Positions 1-6,535 of a stretch of 10,197 nt of DNA are shown piece by piece; the stretch's first letter is position 1, and each line of letters begins with the position of its first letter. Made by a program: the position numbers and the translations under genes. The notes below the pieces were generated by a model, which searched no databases, was not told the DNA's origin, and saw only the letters and a list, made by a program, of their open reading frames with translations. Source of the DNA: an uncultured Actinomyces sp. (lineage in GTDB: Bacteria > Actinomycetota > Actinomycetes > Actinomycetales > Actinomycetaceae); the NCBI GenBank assembly GCA_938028585.1, contig CALIZH010000339.1, positions 1-10,197 of the forward strand, given 5' to 3'.

Positions 1-487
1 CCTGGTGGAGCGAGACGGTGTTCGCCTCGCTAGATGACTCTTGATCCGAATCTTTATCAGTCCACGTGACGAATTCGGGAAGGGTGTCTTCAAGATCAGA
101 GAAGAATCCCATGATCATCGACATTGAAGTTTCGAAGAAGGTGTCGAGCTGGGCTTCCGAAAGACCGTTTGTTGCAACGATGTCGCATTCGGCGATCAGC
201 CCGTAGCGTCGACCGTCTTCGAAAGGAGCCAAGTACGCCTTCGGGCCTGTGCGGGTTGCATTGCAGCGCCGAACTTCTTCCATGAGCGACGCAAATTCGG
301 CATCATCGTTGGCAATTCCACGCCAGTGCGCACGCAATTGCAGGATGTGGGGGTTTGAGGTGTTCCAGAAATAGATCGCATTTCGTGTCGGAACAGCGAG
401 CTCTTCGTCTGAAGATTCACCAAAATTCAGATCGTGACCGTGCAAGACAGCGCGAATGCGGTCGGTGTTGACCGGAGAAATCGACAC
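1..487 (-). CDS. YbjN domain-containing protein (3' end outside window)
   Basis: The minus-strand frame stays open from a GTG at 487 to the left edge: 162 codons with no stop, so the C-terminus is cut off by the window. The fold resembles the actinobacterial YbjN (type III secretion chaperone-like) family. An N-terminal helix (about residues 6-16) leads to strands with an aromatic run around 38-41 (IYFW), then the typical ILQLRAHWRG stretch (48-57), a helix with paired acidic residues, the GPKAYL motif (81-86), and an amphipathic helix ending in MGFFSDLED (126-134). An Asp/Ser-rich tail starts near 144, so the true end is probably close. Biochemical function is unknown in the family; E. coli YbjN affects stress and motility phenotypes. 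The GTG at 487 was chosen because an AGGGG lies 6 nt upstream and no ATG, GTG or TTG occurs in frame between it and the stop at 557-559. It is divergent from the PAP2 gene. Family assignment is fairly sure, the start less so. Confidence 0.78.
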   Translation of the reverse strand, partial: MSISPVNTDRIRAVLHGHDLNFGESSDEELAVPTRNAIYFWNTSNPHILQLRAHWRGIANDDAEFASLMEEVRRCNATRTGPKAYLAPFEDGRRYGLIAECDIVATNGLSEAQLDTFFETSMSMIMGFFSDLEDTLPEFVTWTDKDSDQESSSEANTVSLHQ

Positions 488-673
488 GTAGCACCCCTGA
501 TCCGAGTCGGTAGTGGCATTGAGTAGCAGTGACTCACGCCTGTTGACTCCTCCACTCTAACCGAATGACCGGAGCGCGGCTCGAGATAGAAGCTTGAGAA
601 TGCGACAAAATGTCACCTCAATCAACCGAGGAAAAACCTAGTGTTCCAATAGAAAATGCCCTAGATGGGTGAC

Positions 674-679
674 TAAAAT
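674..679 (+). promoter_or_regulatory. Candidate -10 box for the PAP2 gene
   Basis: TAAAAT differs from the TATAAT consensus at one position and lies in the AT-rich part of the divergent intergenic space, about 70 nt before the ATG at 751. No convincing -35 element is visible at 16-18 nt spacing, so this is a weak call. Confidence 0.22.
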
Positions 680-750
680 AAGACCTTCGAAGAACGCGGA
701 ACGAGACAGTTGCCACCTAGTTGGTTGTCGCACGAGGGAAGGGGGACGAA

Positions 751-1881
751 ATGAGCGACCGCATTCCCGGTTATCCTGATCCTTCCTTTAATTCCGAAGA
801 ATCCGAGGCCTACGCTCCCTCAGAGGATGCTGCTGAGGTTCCGGAAGCGCTCGCGGCCGCGGCCTCGTCAAGGCGATCCTCTGGCCCCCAGGACGTGGGG
901 AGTGCCACTTCTCAAACACCTTCTTCTGCCGCTGGACGGCGACCAAATATTCGCCAATCAAGTCCGGGTGGTGGTAGCGCACGTGCCGGTGCGGGTGCTG
1001 CTCGGACTGCCCCAAGGACTGTGGCTCCCGGCTACCGCCCTCGCCTCGTGCGTCGACTTTTTGCTGCGGGAGGGTGTGTGCTCTTCAGCATCCTTGTCGC
1101 TTGGGTTGCCGTCTTCACTGTTACAGGCCAGGCGATTGACACCTTGTCGATGGAAGCTGCCATGCGTTGGGCAGAGTCCTTAGGTGCTGTGGGAAGTACC
1201 GTGACGCACATTATTTCGGTTCCCGCGATGGTCGCTGTTGGTGGTCTGATCGTTTTGATTGCGTGGCTACGTCGTCGTCCAACACTGGCGGGGCGTGCGC
1301 TGGGCATGATTGTTGCGGCTAATACGACGACTCAGGTTGCGAAGCTGCTCATTGATCGCCCGGATTTCCACGTGTCGGCAGCCATTTTGAATTCGCTTCC
1401 TTCGGGGCATACGACAGTTGCAATGTCCCTTGCGCTGGCATTGGTGATGATCGCCCCCGAATGGTTCCGAGGCCCCGCAGCGTGGATCGGATATATCTGG
1501 ACATCCTTGGTGGGTATTTCCGTCATGGTTTTTGGCTGGCACCGCCCCGCCGATGTTCTTGTCGCTATGGCAATCTGTGGTTTTTGGGCACTGATCTTGT
1601 GTCCGCTGGAGACCCGCGTTCGCCACGGCGTGCCCGTCCAGAAAGCTATGGCTGTCATTGCAATGGCCAGCGCACTCATCACAGTTTTGGGAGTTGTCTA
1701 TTCTGTGTGGGCGCTTACTCCCAATGATCTGGCACAAATGGGTTCGGGCGGAATCACCTACGCAGAATTTTTGGATGCTCTTCCGCGTCGTGCTCATGTT
1801 CTTGCGGGGATTTCATCTTTTGGTGTTATCGCTGTTGCAGGTTTTGTTATTCACGAGGTTGACCGACTTTCGGCGAAATAG
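751..1881 (+). CDS. PAP2-superfamily membrane phosphatase
   Basis: A 376-residue integral membrane protein related to type 2 phosphatidic acid / undecaprenyl-pyrophosphate phosphatases. Residues 1-98 are hydrophilic and low in complexity (acidic at first, then Ser/Ala/Gly/Pro/Arg-rich), so probably a disordered cytoplasmic tail. About six to eight hydrophobic segments follow from residue 104 to 368. PAP2 motifs are recognisable: Lys198 with RPD at 203-205, PSGHT at 217-221 (His220), and GWHRPADV at 262-269 (His264 nucleophile candidate, Asp268). Motif 1 is compressed (K-x4-RP instead of K-x6-RP). The Arg normally in the SR of motif 3 is Val here (SVMVFGWH). The actinobacterial NSLPSGHT-type subgroup may simply look like this. 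The start at 751 is preferred because AAGGGGG lies 5 nt upstream; an in-frame TTG at 721 would add 10 residues but has no good ribosome site. The likely substrate is a lipid phosphate or pyrophosphate outside the membrane; the exact one cannot be read from sequence. Confidence 0.88.
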   Translation: MSDRIPGYPDPSFNSEESEAYAPSEDAAEVPEALAAAASSRRSSGPQDVGSATSQTPSSAAGRRPNIRQSSPGGGSARAGAGAARTAPRTVAPGYRPRLVRRLFAAGGCVLFSILVAWVAVFTVTGQAIDTLSMEAAMRWAESLGAVGSTVTHIISVPAMVAVGGLIVLIAWLRRRPTLAGRALGMIVAANTTTQVAKLLIDRPDFHVSAAILNSLPSGHTTVAMSLALALVMIAPEWFRGPAAWIGYIWTSLVGISVMVFGWHRPADVLVAMAICGFWALILCPLETRVRHGVPVQKAMAVIAMASALITVLGVVYSVWALTPNDLAQMGSGGITYAEFLDALPRRAHVLAGISSFGVIAVAGFVIHEVDRLSAK

Positions 1882-2038
1882 TGCCGTTTTTGAGTCGAAA
1901 TCGCGCTCGCGCTAGTTTCATCTAACTTATTCGCAAGCTATTCAGACGCTCGCGTAATGCGTTCACCCACTTTCGTAATTTGCGCATTTTTGTCGAATGG
2001 CAACACACCGCATGTCGTAGCTACACCTTTTCCGTAAC

Positions 2039-2052
2039 CACTAGATATTGTG
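2039..2052 (+). promoter_or_regulatory. NrdR box 1 upstream of nrdD
   Basis: CACTAGATATTGTG matches the NrdR-box core CACWATATATWGTG at all but one position. It lies 74 bp before the nrdD start and recurs identically 32 bp downstream. NrdR is the ATP-cone repressor of ribonucleotide reductase genes; its own gene is not in this window. Confidence 0.85.
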
Positions 2053-2070
2053 GGACGCGTTCGTCTCGCG

Positions 2071-2084
2071 CACTAGATATTGTG
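2071..2084 (+). promoter_or_regulatory. NrdR box 2 upstream of nrdD
   Basis: A second copy of CACTAGATATTGTG, identical over all 14 bases to box 1. The 32-bp start-to-start distance puts the two on the same face of the helix (about three turns), the usual arrangement for paired NrdR operators. The TATTGT inside each box could serve as a -10 element, so bound repressor would block polymerase directly; that detail is inference. Confidence 0.85.
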
Positions 2085-2126
2085 CCCCCACCACGATGTC
2101 AGTGTTGAAGCTCGGAAAGGAAAACC

Positions 2127-3998
2127 GTGACTACATCTCCCACAACACGCTATGACATCGATGCGATCTCGACCGTCGAGGAATACCTTGACCGCTCCGA
2201 TTGGCGCGTCAACGCAAACGCCAATCAGGGCTATTCGCTGGGTGGCCTGATCCTGAACTCTGCCGGCAAGATGATCGCCAACTACTGGTTGGAGCGCGTC
2301 TACTCCCCCGAAGCGGGAGCAGCACACCGCAGCGGTGATATCCACATCCACGATCTCGATATGTTCGCGGGTTACTGTGCGGGATGGTCGCTCAAGCGAC
2401 TGATCCAAGAAGGTTTCAACGGGGTCAGCGGTGCCATCGCCTCGGCACCCCCGAAGCACTTCTCTTCGGCGTGCGGGCAGATCGTGAACTTCCTCGGAAC
2501 TTTGCAAAACGAATGGGCGGGAGCGCAGGCCTTCTCCTCCTTTGATACCTACATGGCTCCCTTCGTCCGCCTGGACAACATGACATACGAACAGATCGTC
2601 CAGAGCATGCAGGAACTGATCTACAACCTCAATGTTCCTTCGCGTTGGGGCAGCCAGTGCCCCTTCACCAACCTCACCTTCGACTGGACCTGCCCGGATG
2701 ATCTGGCTGATGAACATCCCCTCATTGGCGACGAAGTTGTGGACTTTACTTATGGCGAGCTCCAAGAGGAAATGAACCTCATTAACCGCGCATTCATCGA
2801 GGTCATGACGGGGGGAGACGCAGATGGCCGTGTCTTCACTTTCCCGATTCCGACCTACAACATGACTCCCGATTTTGATTGGGAGGGCGAAAATGTTGAC
2901 GCGCTTTTTGAAATGACCGCAAAGTACGGCCTTCCCTACTTCCAGAACTTCATTAATTCCGACTTGGATCCCCACATGATCCGCTCGATGTGCTGCCGTC
3001 TGCAGCTAGACCTGCGCGAATTGCTCAAGCGCGGCAATGGCCTCTTCGGTTCCGCAGAGCTGACGGGCTCCATCGGTGTCGTCACAATCAATATGGCGCG
3101 CCTGGGCTACCGTTTCGCGCGCGACATGGATGGCCTCGTCAAGGAATTGGATCACTTGATTGACCTGGGTTCGCAGACCCTGGAAGCCAAGCGTGAAACC
3201 ATTCAGTTCCACATGGACCGCGGCTTGTTCCCCTACTCGAAGCGCTACTTGGGACACCTGAACAACCACTTCTCAACCATTGGCGTGAACGGCATGAACG
3301 AGATGGTTCGAAACTTCACGGGAGACCAGTACGACATCACCGATGAGTTCGGTTTTGAGATGTGCTGCTCGATCCTCGATCACATCCGTGAGCGCATGGT
3401 TGAACTCCAAGAGGCGACCGGCCACATGTACAACCTCGAGGCAACCCCAGCCGAAGGCACGACCTACCGCTTCGCGAAGGCCGACCGCCTCCACTACCCG
3501 GGCATCCTCCAGGCCGGCACCGATGAGCAGCCCTACTACACGAACTCCTCGCAGCTTCCCGTTGGTTACACCGACGACCCCTTCCAGGCGTTGGAAGATC
3601 AGGAAGTTTTGCAGGGTAAGTACACGGGTGGCACGGTTTTGCACCTGTACATGGGCGAGCGTATGAGCTCGGGTGCGGCCTGCAAGGAGATGGTGCGTCG
3701 TTCGCTGACCGCATTCAAGGTCCCTTACATCACCATCACCCCGACCTTCTCGATCTGCCCTGTGCACGGTTACCTTGTGGGCGAGCACTGGACCTGCGAG
3801 AAGTGCGCCGAGGCCCACCCAGAGCGTGAACCGCAAGAGTGTGAGGTCTGGACTCGAGTTATGGGCTACTTCCGCCCCGTGAAATCCTTCAATATCGGTA
3901 AGAAGGGTGAGTACAACGAGCGCACGATGTTCTCTGAGGCTGCGGCTTCAGATCACGGTGAACTGGTTAGCGCTTTCCCGCCGGTAGATCAGCGATGA
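2127..3998 (+). CDS. nrdD: Anaerobic (class III) ribonucleoside-triphosphate reductase
   Basis: A 623-residue glycyl-radical enzyme that reduces ribonucleoside triphosphates to deoxyribonucleotides without oxygen. The ten-stranded barrel region starts almost at once (YSLGGLILNSAGKMI, 36-50). There is no room for the roughly 90-residue N-terminal ATP-cone found in many NrdD proteins, so dATP shut-off through that domain is not expected. SMCCRL (287-292) carries the candidate thiyl-radical cysteine. A C-terminal zinc site is suggested by CPVH (544-547) and CEKC (557-560). The glycyl-radical loop is RVMGYF with Gly580, which needs activation by the neighbouring NrdG. The GTG start at 2127 has AAAGGA about 6 nt upstream and sits 42 bp after the second NrdR box. 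The stop overlaps the nrdG start in ATGA, which implies translational coupling. Whether the reductant is formate or a thioredoxin-like protein cannot be settled from the residues I can align by eye. Confidence 0.97.
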   Translation: MTTSPTTRYDIDAISTVEEYLDRSDWRVNANANQGYSLGGLILNSAGKMIANYWLERVYSPEAGAAHRSGDIHIHDLDMFAGYCAGWSLKRLIQEGFNGVSGAIASAPPKHFSSACGQIVNFLGTLQNEWAGAQAFSSFDTYMAPFVRLDNMTYEQIVQSMQELIYNLNVPSRWGSQCPFTNLTFDWTCPDDLADEHPLIGDEVVDFTYGELQEEMNLINRAFIEVMTGGDADGRVFTFPIPTYNMTPDFDWEGENVDALFEMTAKYGLPYFQNFINSDLDPHMIRSMCCRLQLDLRELLKRGNGLFGSAELTGSIGVVTINMARLGYRFARDMDGLVKELDHLIDLGSQTLEAKRETIQFHMDRGLFPYSKRYLGHLNNHFSTIGVNGMNEMVRNFTGDQYDITDEFGFEMCCSILDHIRERMVELQEATGHMYNLEATPAEGTTYRFAKADRLHYPGILQAGTDEQPYYTNSSQLPVGYTDDPFQALEDQEVLQGKYTGGTVLHLYMGERMSSGAACKEMVRRSLTAFKVPYITITPTFSICPVHGYLVGEHWTCEKCAEAHPEREPQECEVWTRVMGYFRPVKSFNIGKKGEYNERTMFSEAAASDHGELVSAFPPVDQR

Positions 3999-4720
3999 GT
4001 ATTGCGACCTTGAGGGCCTCGGACCTGCAGATCGCGGGTCTGAGCCCCATGTCCAGCGTCGATTGGCCGGGAAAATTCGTGGCGACGGTATTCGCCCAGG
4101 GATGCCCCTGGGCATGCCCGTATTGCCACAATCAGGCGATCATCGATCCGAAAATTCCCGGGGTAGTGTCCTGGGAGAAAGTTGAGGACCTGCTGGGCCG
4201 TCGAGTTGGTCTGCTGGACGGGGTGGTCTTCTCCGGTGGCGAGGCCACGCGCCAGTTGGCCCTTCTGCCGGCCATGCAGCGCGTGCGCGATTTGGGCTTC
4301 GAGGTTGGTTTGCACACCGCGGGTCCTTACCCTTCGCGTCTGCGTGAGATTTTGCGTTCCGACCTGGTTGATTGGGTGGGCATTGACATTAAAGCAATGT
4401 CGGGTCCTGCGTACGAGGCCGTGGCCGGGCGCCCCAATGCGGGGCCGAAGGCGTGGGAGAGCCTGGGAGAGGTGCTGGATTCGGGTGTTGCCTATGAGGT
4501 TCGCCTCACGGTGTATCCGGATGGTCCTTCCGATGCACGCGAGGTTGCCTTGTGCGTCAAGGACTTGGGTGCAACGCATTTTGCACTTCAGCAGGCGCGT
4601 GCCATGGGCACTGCAGAAGGTTTCAATGCGGGGGACCGCGCGTGGGATATGGAAGTCGAGGCGATGGCTGAAGACATCAAGAAACTTGGGTTTGAATCCT
4701 TTGAATTCAGGCCTGCATAA
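3995..4720 (+). CDS. nrdG: Anaerobic ribonucleotide reductase-activating protein (radical SAM)
   Basis: A 241-residue radical-SAM activase that uses a [4Fe-4S] cluster and S-adenosylmethionine to form the glycyl radical on NrdD Gly580. The CxxxCxxC cluster motif is CPWACPYC (Cys37, Cys41, Cys44). The SAM-binding GGE is at 81-83 within SGGEATRQ, where many relatives have SGGEPTLQ. DIK at 131-133 and the end of the barrel (VRLTVYPD, 169-176) also fit. At about 240 residues it belongs to the longer NrdG type rather than the roughly 155-residue E. coli type. The start ATG overlaps the nrdD stop by 4 nt. The upstream Shine-Dalgarno is weak (GGTAGA), as expected for coupled translation. Earlier in-frame starts would lie deep inside nrdD and are not supported. 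Confidence 0.95.
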   Translation: MSIATLRASDLQIAGLSPMSSVDWPGKFVATVFAQGCPWACPYCHNQAIIDPKIPGVVSWEKVEDLLGRRVGLLDGVVFSGGEATRQLALLPAMQRVRDLGFEVGLHTAGPYPSRLREILRSDLVDWVGIDIKAMSGPAYEAVAGRPNAGPKAWESLGEVLDSGVAYEVRLTVYPDGPSDAREVALCVKDLGATHFALQQARAMGTAEGFNAGDRAWDMEVEAMAEDIKKLGFESFEFRPA

Positions 4721-4816
4721 AACAACGTGCTCGGCGACTCTGTGTTTGGGGGAGCGTCGAGTGTGTGAGCGGCCGCTATGCGCGCTGAAGTGGGGTTGAG
4801 CGTGCGGTGCCGCAGC

Positions 4817-4852
4817 GTTGCCGGGAGTGCTTTAAGCTGCACTCCCGGCAAC
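4817..4852 (+). terminator. Hairpin terminator candidate after nrdDG
   Basis: A perfect 14-bp stem (GTTGCCGGGAGTGC with its exact complement) closes an 8-nt loop, TTTAAGCT. It lies 97 nt after the nrdG stop and 67 nt before the next start. No U-tract follows, which is common for actinobacterial terminators. A role in mRNA processing or stability is the main alternative. Confidence 0.6.
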
Positions 4853-4873
4853 TGCTATGTGTAGAGTTGGCAA

Positions 4874-4879
4874 TAGAAT
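4874..4879 (+). promoter_or_regulatory. Candidate -10 box for the DUF1304 gene
   Basis: TAGAAT has one mismatch to TATAAT and lies just after the hairpin, 40 nt before the ATG at 4919. The matching -35 region is poor, so this rests on one hexamer and on the need for a promoter after a terminator. Confidence 0.25.
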
Positions 4880-4918
4880 TGACCCAGATTCATTCCCATC
4901 ACACCCCAAGGAATCCTT

Positions 4919-5308
4919 ATGCACCTGACCGCGATGGTTTTCGCTATTTTTGCCGCGCTGCTTCACGTTTTCATTTTCTATATGGAGTCGATTTCGTGGA
5001 CTTCTGAAAAGACGCGCTCAACCTTTGGGATGAGTGAAGAAGCCGCTGAAAATACGAAGGAAATGGCTTTCAACCAGGGTTTTTACAATTTGTTCTTGGC
5101 TATTGAGGTCTTCGCCGGCGTGGGCCTGTATATAACCGGTGCGCAGGGAGTTGGCCTGGCGCTCATGCTCTTTGGTACCGGCTCCATGCTTGCCGCCGCG
5201 TTGCTTCTCTTCGTTACGTCGCCAGATAAACGAAGCGCAGCTATCAAGCAGGGAACACTTCCCTTGATTGCTGTTATTGCCCTGATTCTGACAATGGTGC
5301 TCTACTGA
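4919..5308 (+). CDS. DUF1304 family small membrane protein
   Basis: A 129-residue protein with four predicted membrane helices (about 2-22, 55-74, 78-99 and 111-128). It carries the family's hallmark layout: an early His (16) and a MESISW stretch (22-27) after helix 1, then a hydrophilic loop with a Phe-Gly-Met and Glu-rich piece. The strongly conserved FNQGFYNLFLA (51-61) begins helix 2. Length and topology match DUF1304 proteins, whose function is not known; they are usually single, stand-alone genes in Gram-positive bacteria. The ATG at 4919 is preceded by AAGGAA with 5 nt between. The hairpin upstream suggests it is transcribed apart from nrdDG. The next gene starts 51 nt after the stop on the same strand, so co-transcription with it is possible. 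Confidence 0.88.
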   Translation: MHLTAMVFAIFAALLHVFIFYMESISWTSEKTRSTFGMSEEAAENTKEMAFNQGFYNLFLAIEVFAGVGLYITGAQGVGLALMLFGTGSMLAAALLLFVTSPDKRSAAIKQGTLPLIAVIALILTMVLY

Positions 5309-5324
5309 AATTCGGCGTAATTCG

Positions 5325-5353
5325 TGCGCAAAGTGCCATTCGTGAAGTAGGTT
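5325..5353 (+). promoter_or_regulatory. Possible leaderless promoter of the LytR_C gene
   Basis: TAGGTT at 5348-5353 fits the actinobacterial TAnnnT -10 pattern and would place transcription start at the GTG at 5360. TGCGCA at 5325-5330 lies at 17-nt spacing but shares only three bases with TTGACA. No clear Shine-Dalgarno precedes the GTG, which agrees with a leaderless message. Confidence 0.3.
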
Positions 5354-5359
5354 AGTCCT

Positions 5360-5953
5360 GTGAGTGCACCACAACCCCAACTGTCCCGCCGCGAACTCTA
5401 TCGCCGCGAACGCCAGCTTAAGCAGAATTCGGTCTTCTCGATCGTTCTTTCGGTGATGGCTGGACTCAGTGTCCTCAGCCTTTTGGTGCTCTCGGGAATT
5501 CTTCCTATCCCCTTCCTTAACGGCTTTTCCGCAAAAGTTAAGTACGCCTCGACAGGGGATATTCCCTGCCCTAGCGAGGAAACTCAACCTCTGACTACGT
5601 CCTCGATCAAGGTGCAGGTTTTCAATACAACATCGCGCTCGGGTGTTGCACGTGATGCATCAGACATGCTCAAGAGCGTGGGCTTCCAGGTGGCAGATCC
5701 TTCGAATTCCTCGCCTGAATATGCGGGTTCTGCTCAGATTCAAGCAGGTCCCCAGTCTGTTGATGCGGCCTACACCGTCGCGCGCTTCTTCCCCTCATCG
5801 CGAGTAACCCTGACCGAAAACACCGAGCCGGGAGTGACGGTTCTTCTGGGCTCGCTCTACAACGGTGCCTTGACCGCTGAGGATCTGCAGCGTGTTCAGG
5901 AAAATCATGATGACCTTAAGGGTCCCAGCACCTGCTTGGCGCTGCGGAAATAG
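5360..5953 (+). CDS. Membrane-anchored LytR_C domain protein
   Basis: A 197-residue protein with a basic cytoplasmic N-terminus (RRELYRRERQLK, 10-21), one membrane segment (about 25-50), and an extracytoplasmic part. That part holds a LytR cell-envelope attenuator C-terminal (LytR_C) domain, about 82-166: IKVQVFNTTSRSGVARDASDM is typical of its first strand-helix unit, followed by LKSVGFQV and a final VTVLLG strand. The domain often follows LytR-CpsA-Psr ligases; here it stands alone on a membrane anchor, a layout common in Actinobacteria. The role is presumed to be in the cell wall, with no known catalytic activity. Two external cysteines (70 and 192) flank the domain and could form a disulfide. 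The GTG at 5360 has no clear ribosome site and may begin a leaderless message. The gene converges on the TetR gene with 27 nt between the stops. Confidence 0.85.
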   Translation: MSAPQPQLSRRELYRRERQLKQNSVFSIVLSVMAGLSVLSLLVLSGILPIPFLNGFSAKVKYASTGDIPCPSEETQPLTTSSIKVQVFNTTSRSGVARDASDMLKSVGFQVADPSNSSPEYAGSAQIQAGPQSVDAAYTVARFFPSSRVTLTENTEPGVTVLLGSLYNGALTAEDLQRVQENHDDLKGPSTCLALRK

Positions 5954-5961
5954 CTGAGATC

Positions 5962-5976
5962 CACCCCGCGCGGGTG
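5962..5976. terminator. Short hairpin between convergent genes
   Basis: CACCC and GGGTG form a 5-bp stem around CGCGC in the 27-nt gap between the LytR_C and TetR stops. GATTTAG follows on the plus strand. It is placed where a shared bidirectional terminator is expected, but the stem is short. Confidence 0.35.
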
Positions 5977-5980
5977 AGAT

Positions 5981-6535
5981 TTAGAAGTGTGCCTGAGAAA
6001 CGTCAGGTAGTGAATCCAAGTACGCCAACGCAGCCGTGATCAGTGCACGGCGTTCCTGTGTGGTCAGATCGTAGGAATTGATGTGGTCGTGCACCCACAG
6101 GCCGTCGGCAATGATGTACAGCAGGTAGATATCTGGATCGGCCAAAATTTCTTCGCGAGGAAGCAACCAGGGGCCTAAGATCTCATCCCACACCTCGGCG
6201 CCCTCTTCGCGCGTATGAGTATCGAGCGCCAAAAGAAGGTCTGCGCGGGTCGCGCTTTGCGAGAGTACTTCCACGACGGCGCGTAGACGTTCGCGGGCTG
6301 ATAGCTCCTCGGGAGGGGCTCCCGCGGCCTCGAGAAGGCTTGCCCTCCATGACGAGGCCAAGTGCTCGTTGAGCGCCAAAAGTAGCGCAGTGCGGGAGGG
6401 GAAGTGGTAGAGAAGGCCGGATTTCGACATTCCCGAGGCCTTCGCGAGGGAGTCGTAGGTCAGTGCGTCCAGGCTCTTCTTATCGATGATCTCCAAGGCG
6501 GCCTGGATGAGCTGCGATTTTTTACTCGTGCGCAT
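5981..6535 (-). CDS. TetR/AcrR family transcriptional regulator
   Basis: A 184-residue regulator. The N-terminal DNA-binding domain spans about 6-52, with the helix-turn-helix at 26-45 (TYDSLAKASGMSKSGLLYHF; SKSGLLYHF is the recognition part). The helical C-terminal ligand and dimer domain includes IADGLWVHDHIN (142-153), typical of the family. The ATG at 6535 has AAGGAG about 8 nt upstream and lies inside the end of the efflux gene, overlapping it by 14 nt in another frame. Expression therefore follows the transporter. This is the usual layout of a regulator that represses its own transporter operon and is released when the pump's substrate binds; the ligand cannot be told from sequence. Its likely operator is the palindrome upstream of the transporter gene. 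Confidence 0.93.
   Translation of the reverse strand: MRTSKKSQLIQAALEIIDKKSLDALTYDSLAKASGMSKSGLLYHFPSRTALLLALNEHLASSWRASLLEAAGAPPEELSARERLRAVVEVLSQSATRADLLLALDTHTREEGAEVWDEILGPWLLPREEILADPDIYLLYIIADGLWVHDHINSYDLTTQERRALITAALAYLDSLPDVSQAHF

Noticed and set aside
196..423. 75-codon minus-strand open frame inside the YbjN gene
   Set aside because: It is an out-of-frame shadow; the overlapping frame shows the conserved YbjN residues and runs to the window edge.
1882..2038. Terminator for the PAP2 gene
   Set aside because: Only short CGCG-type and GAAA/TTTC pairings are visible; no stable stem-loop can be supported.
2073..2975. 300-codon open frame antisense to nrdD
   Set aside because: It lies opposite an unmistakable NrdD coding sequence, matches no family I know, and follows from the GC-biased codon use of the true gene.
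4769..4776. GCGGCCGC palindrome after nrdG
   Set aside because: An isolated 8-bp GC palindrome (a NotI site) with no promoter or second copy nearby; likely chance.
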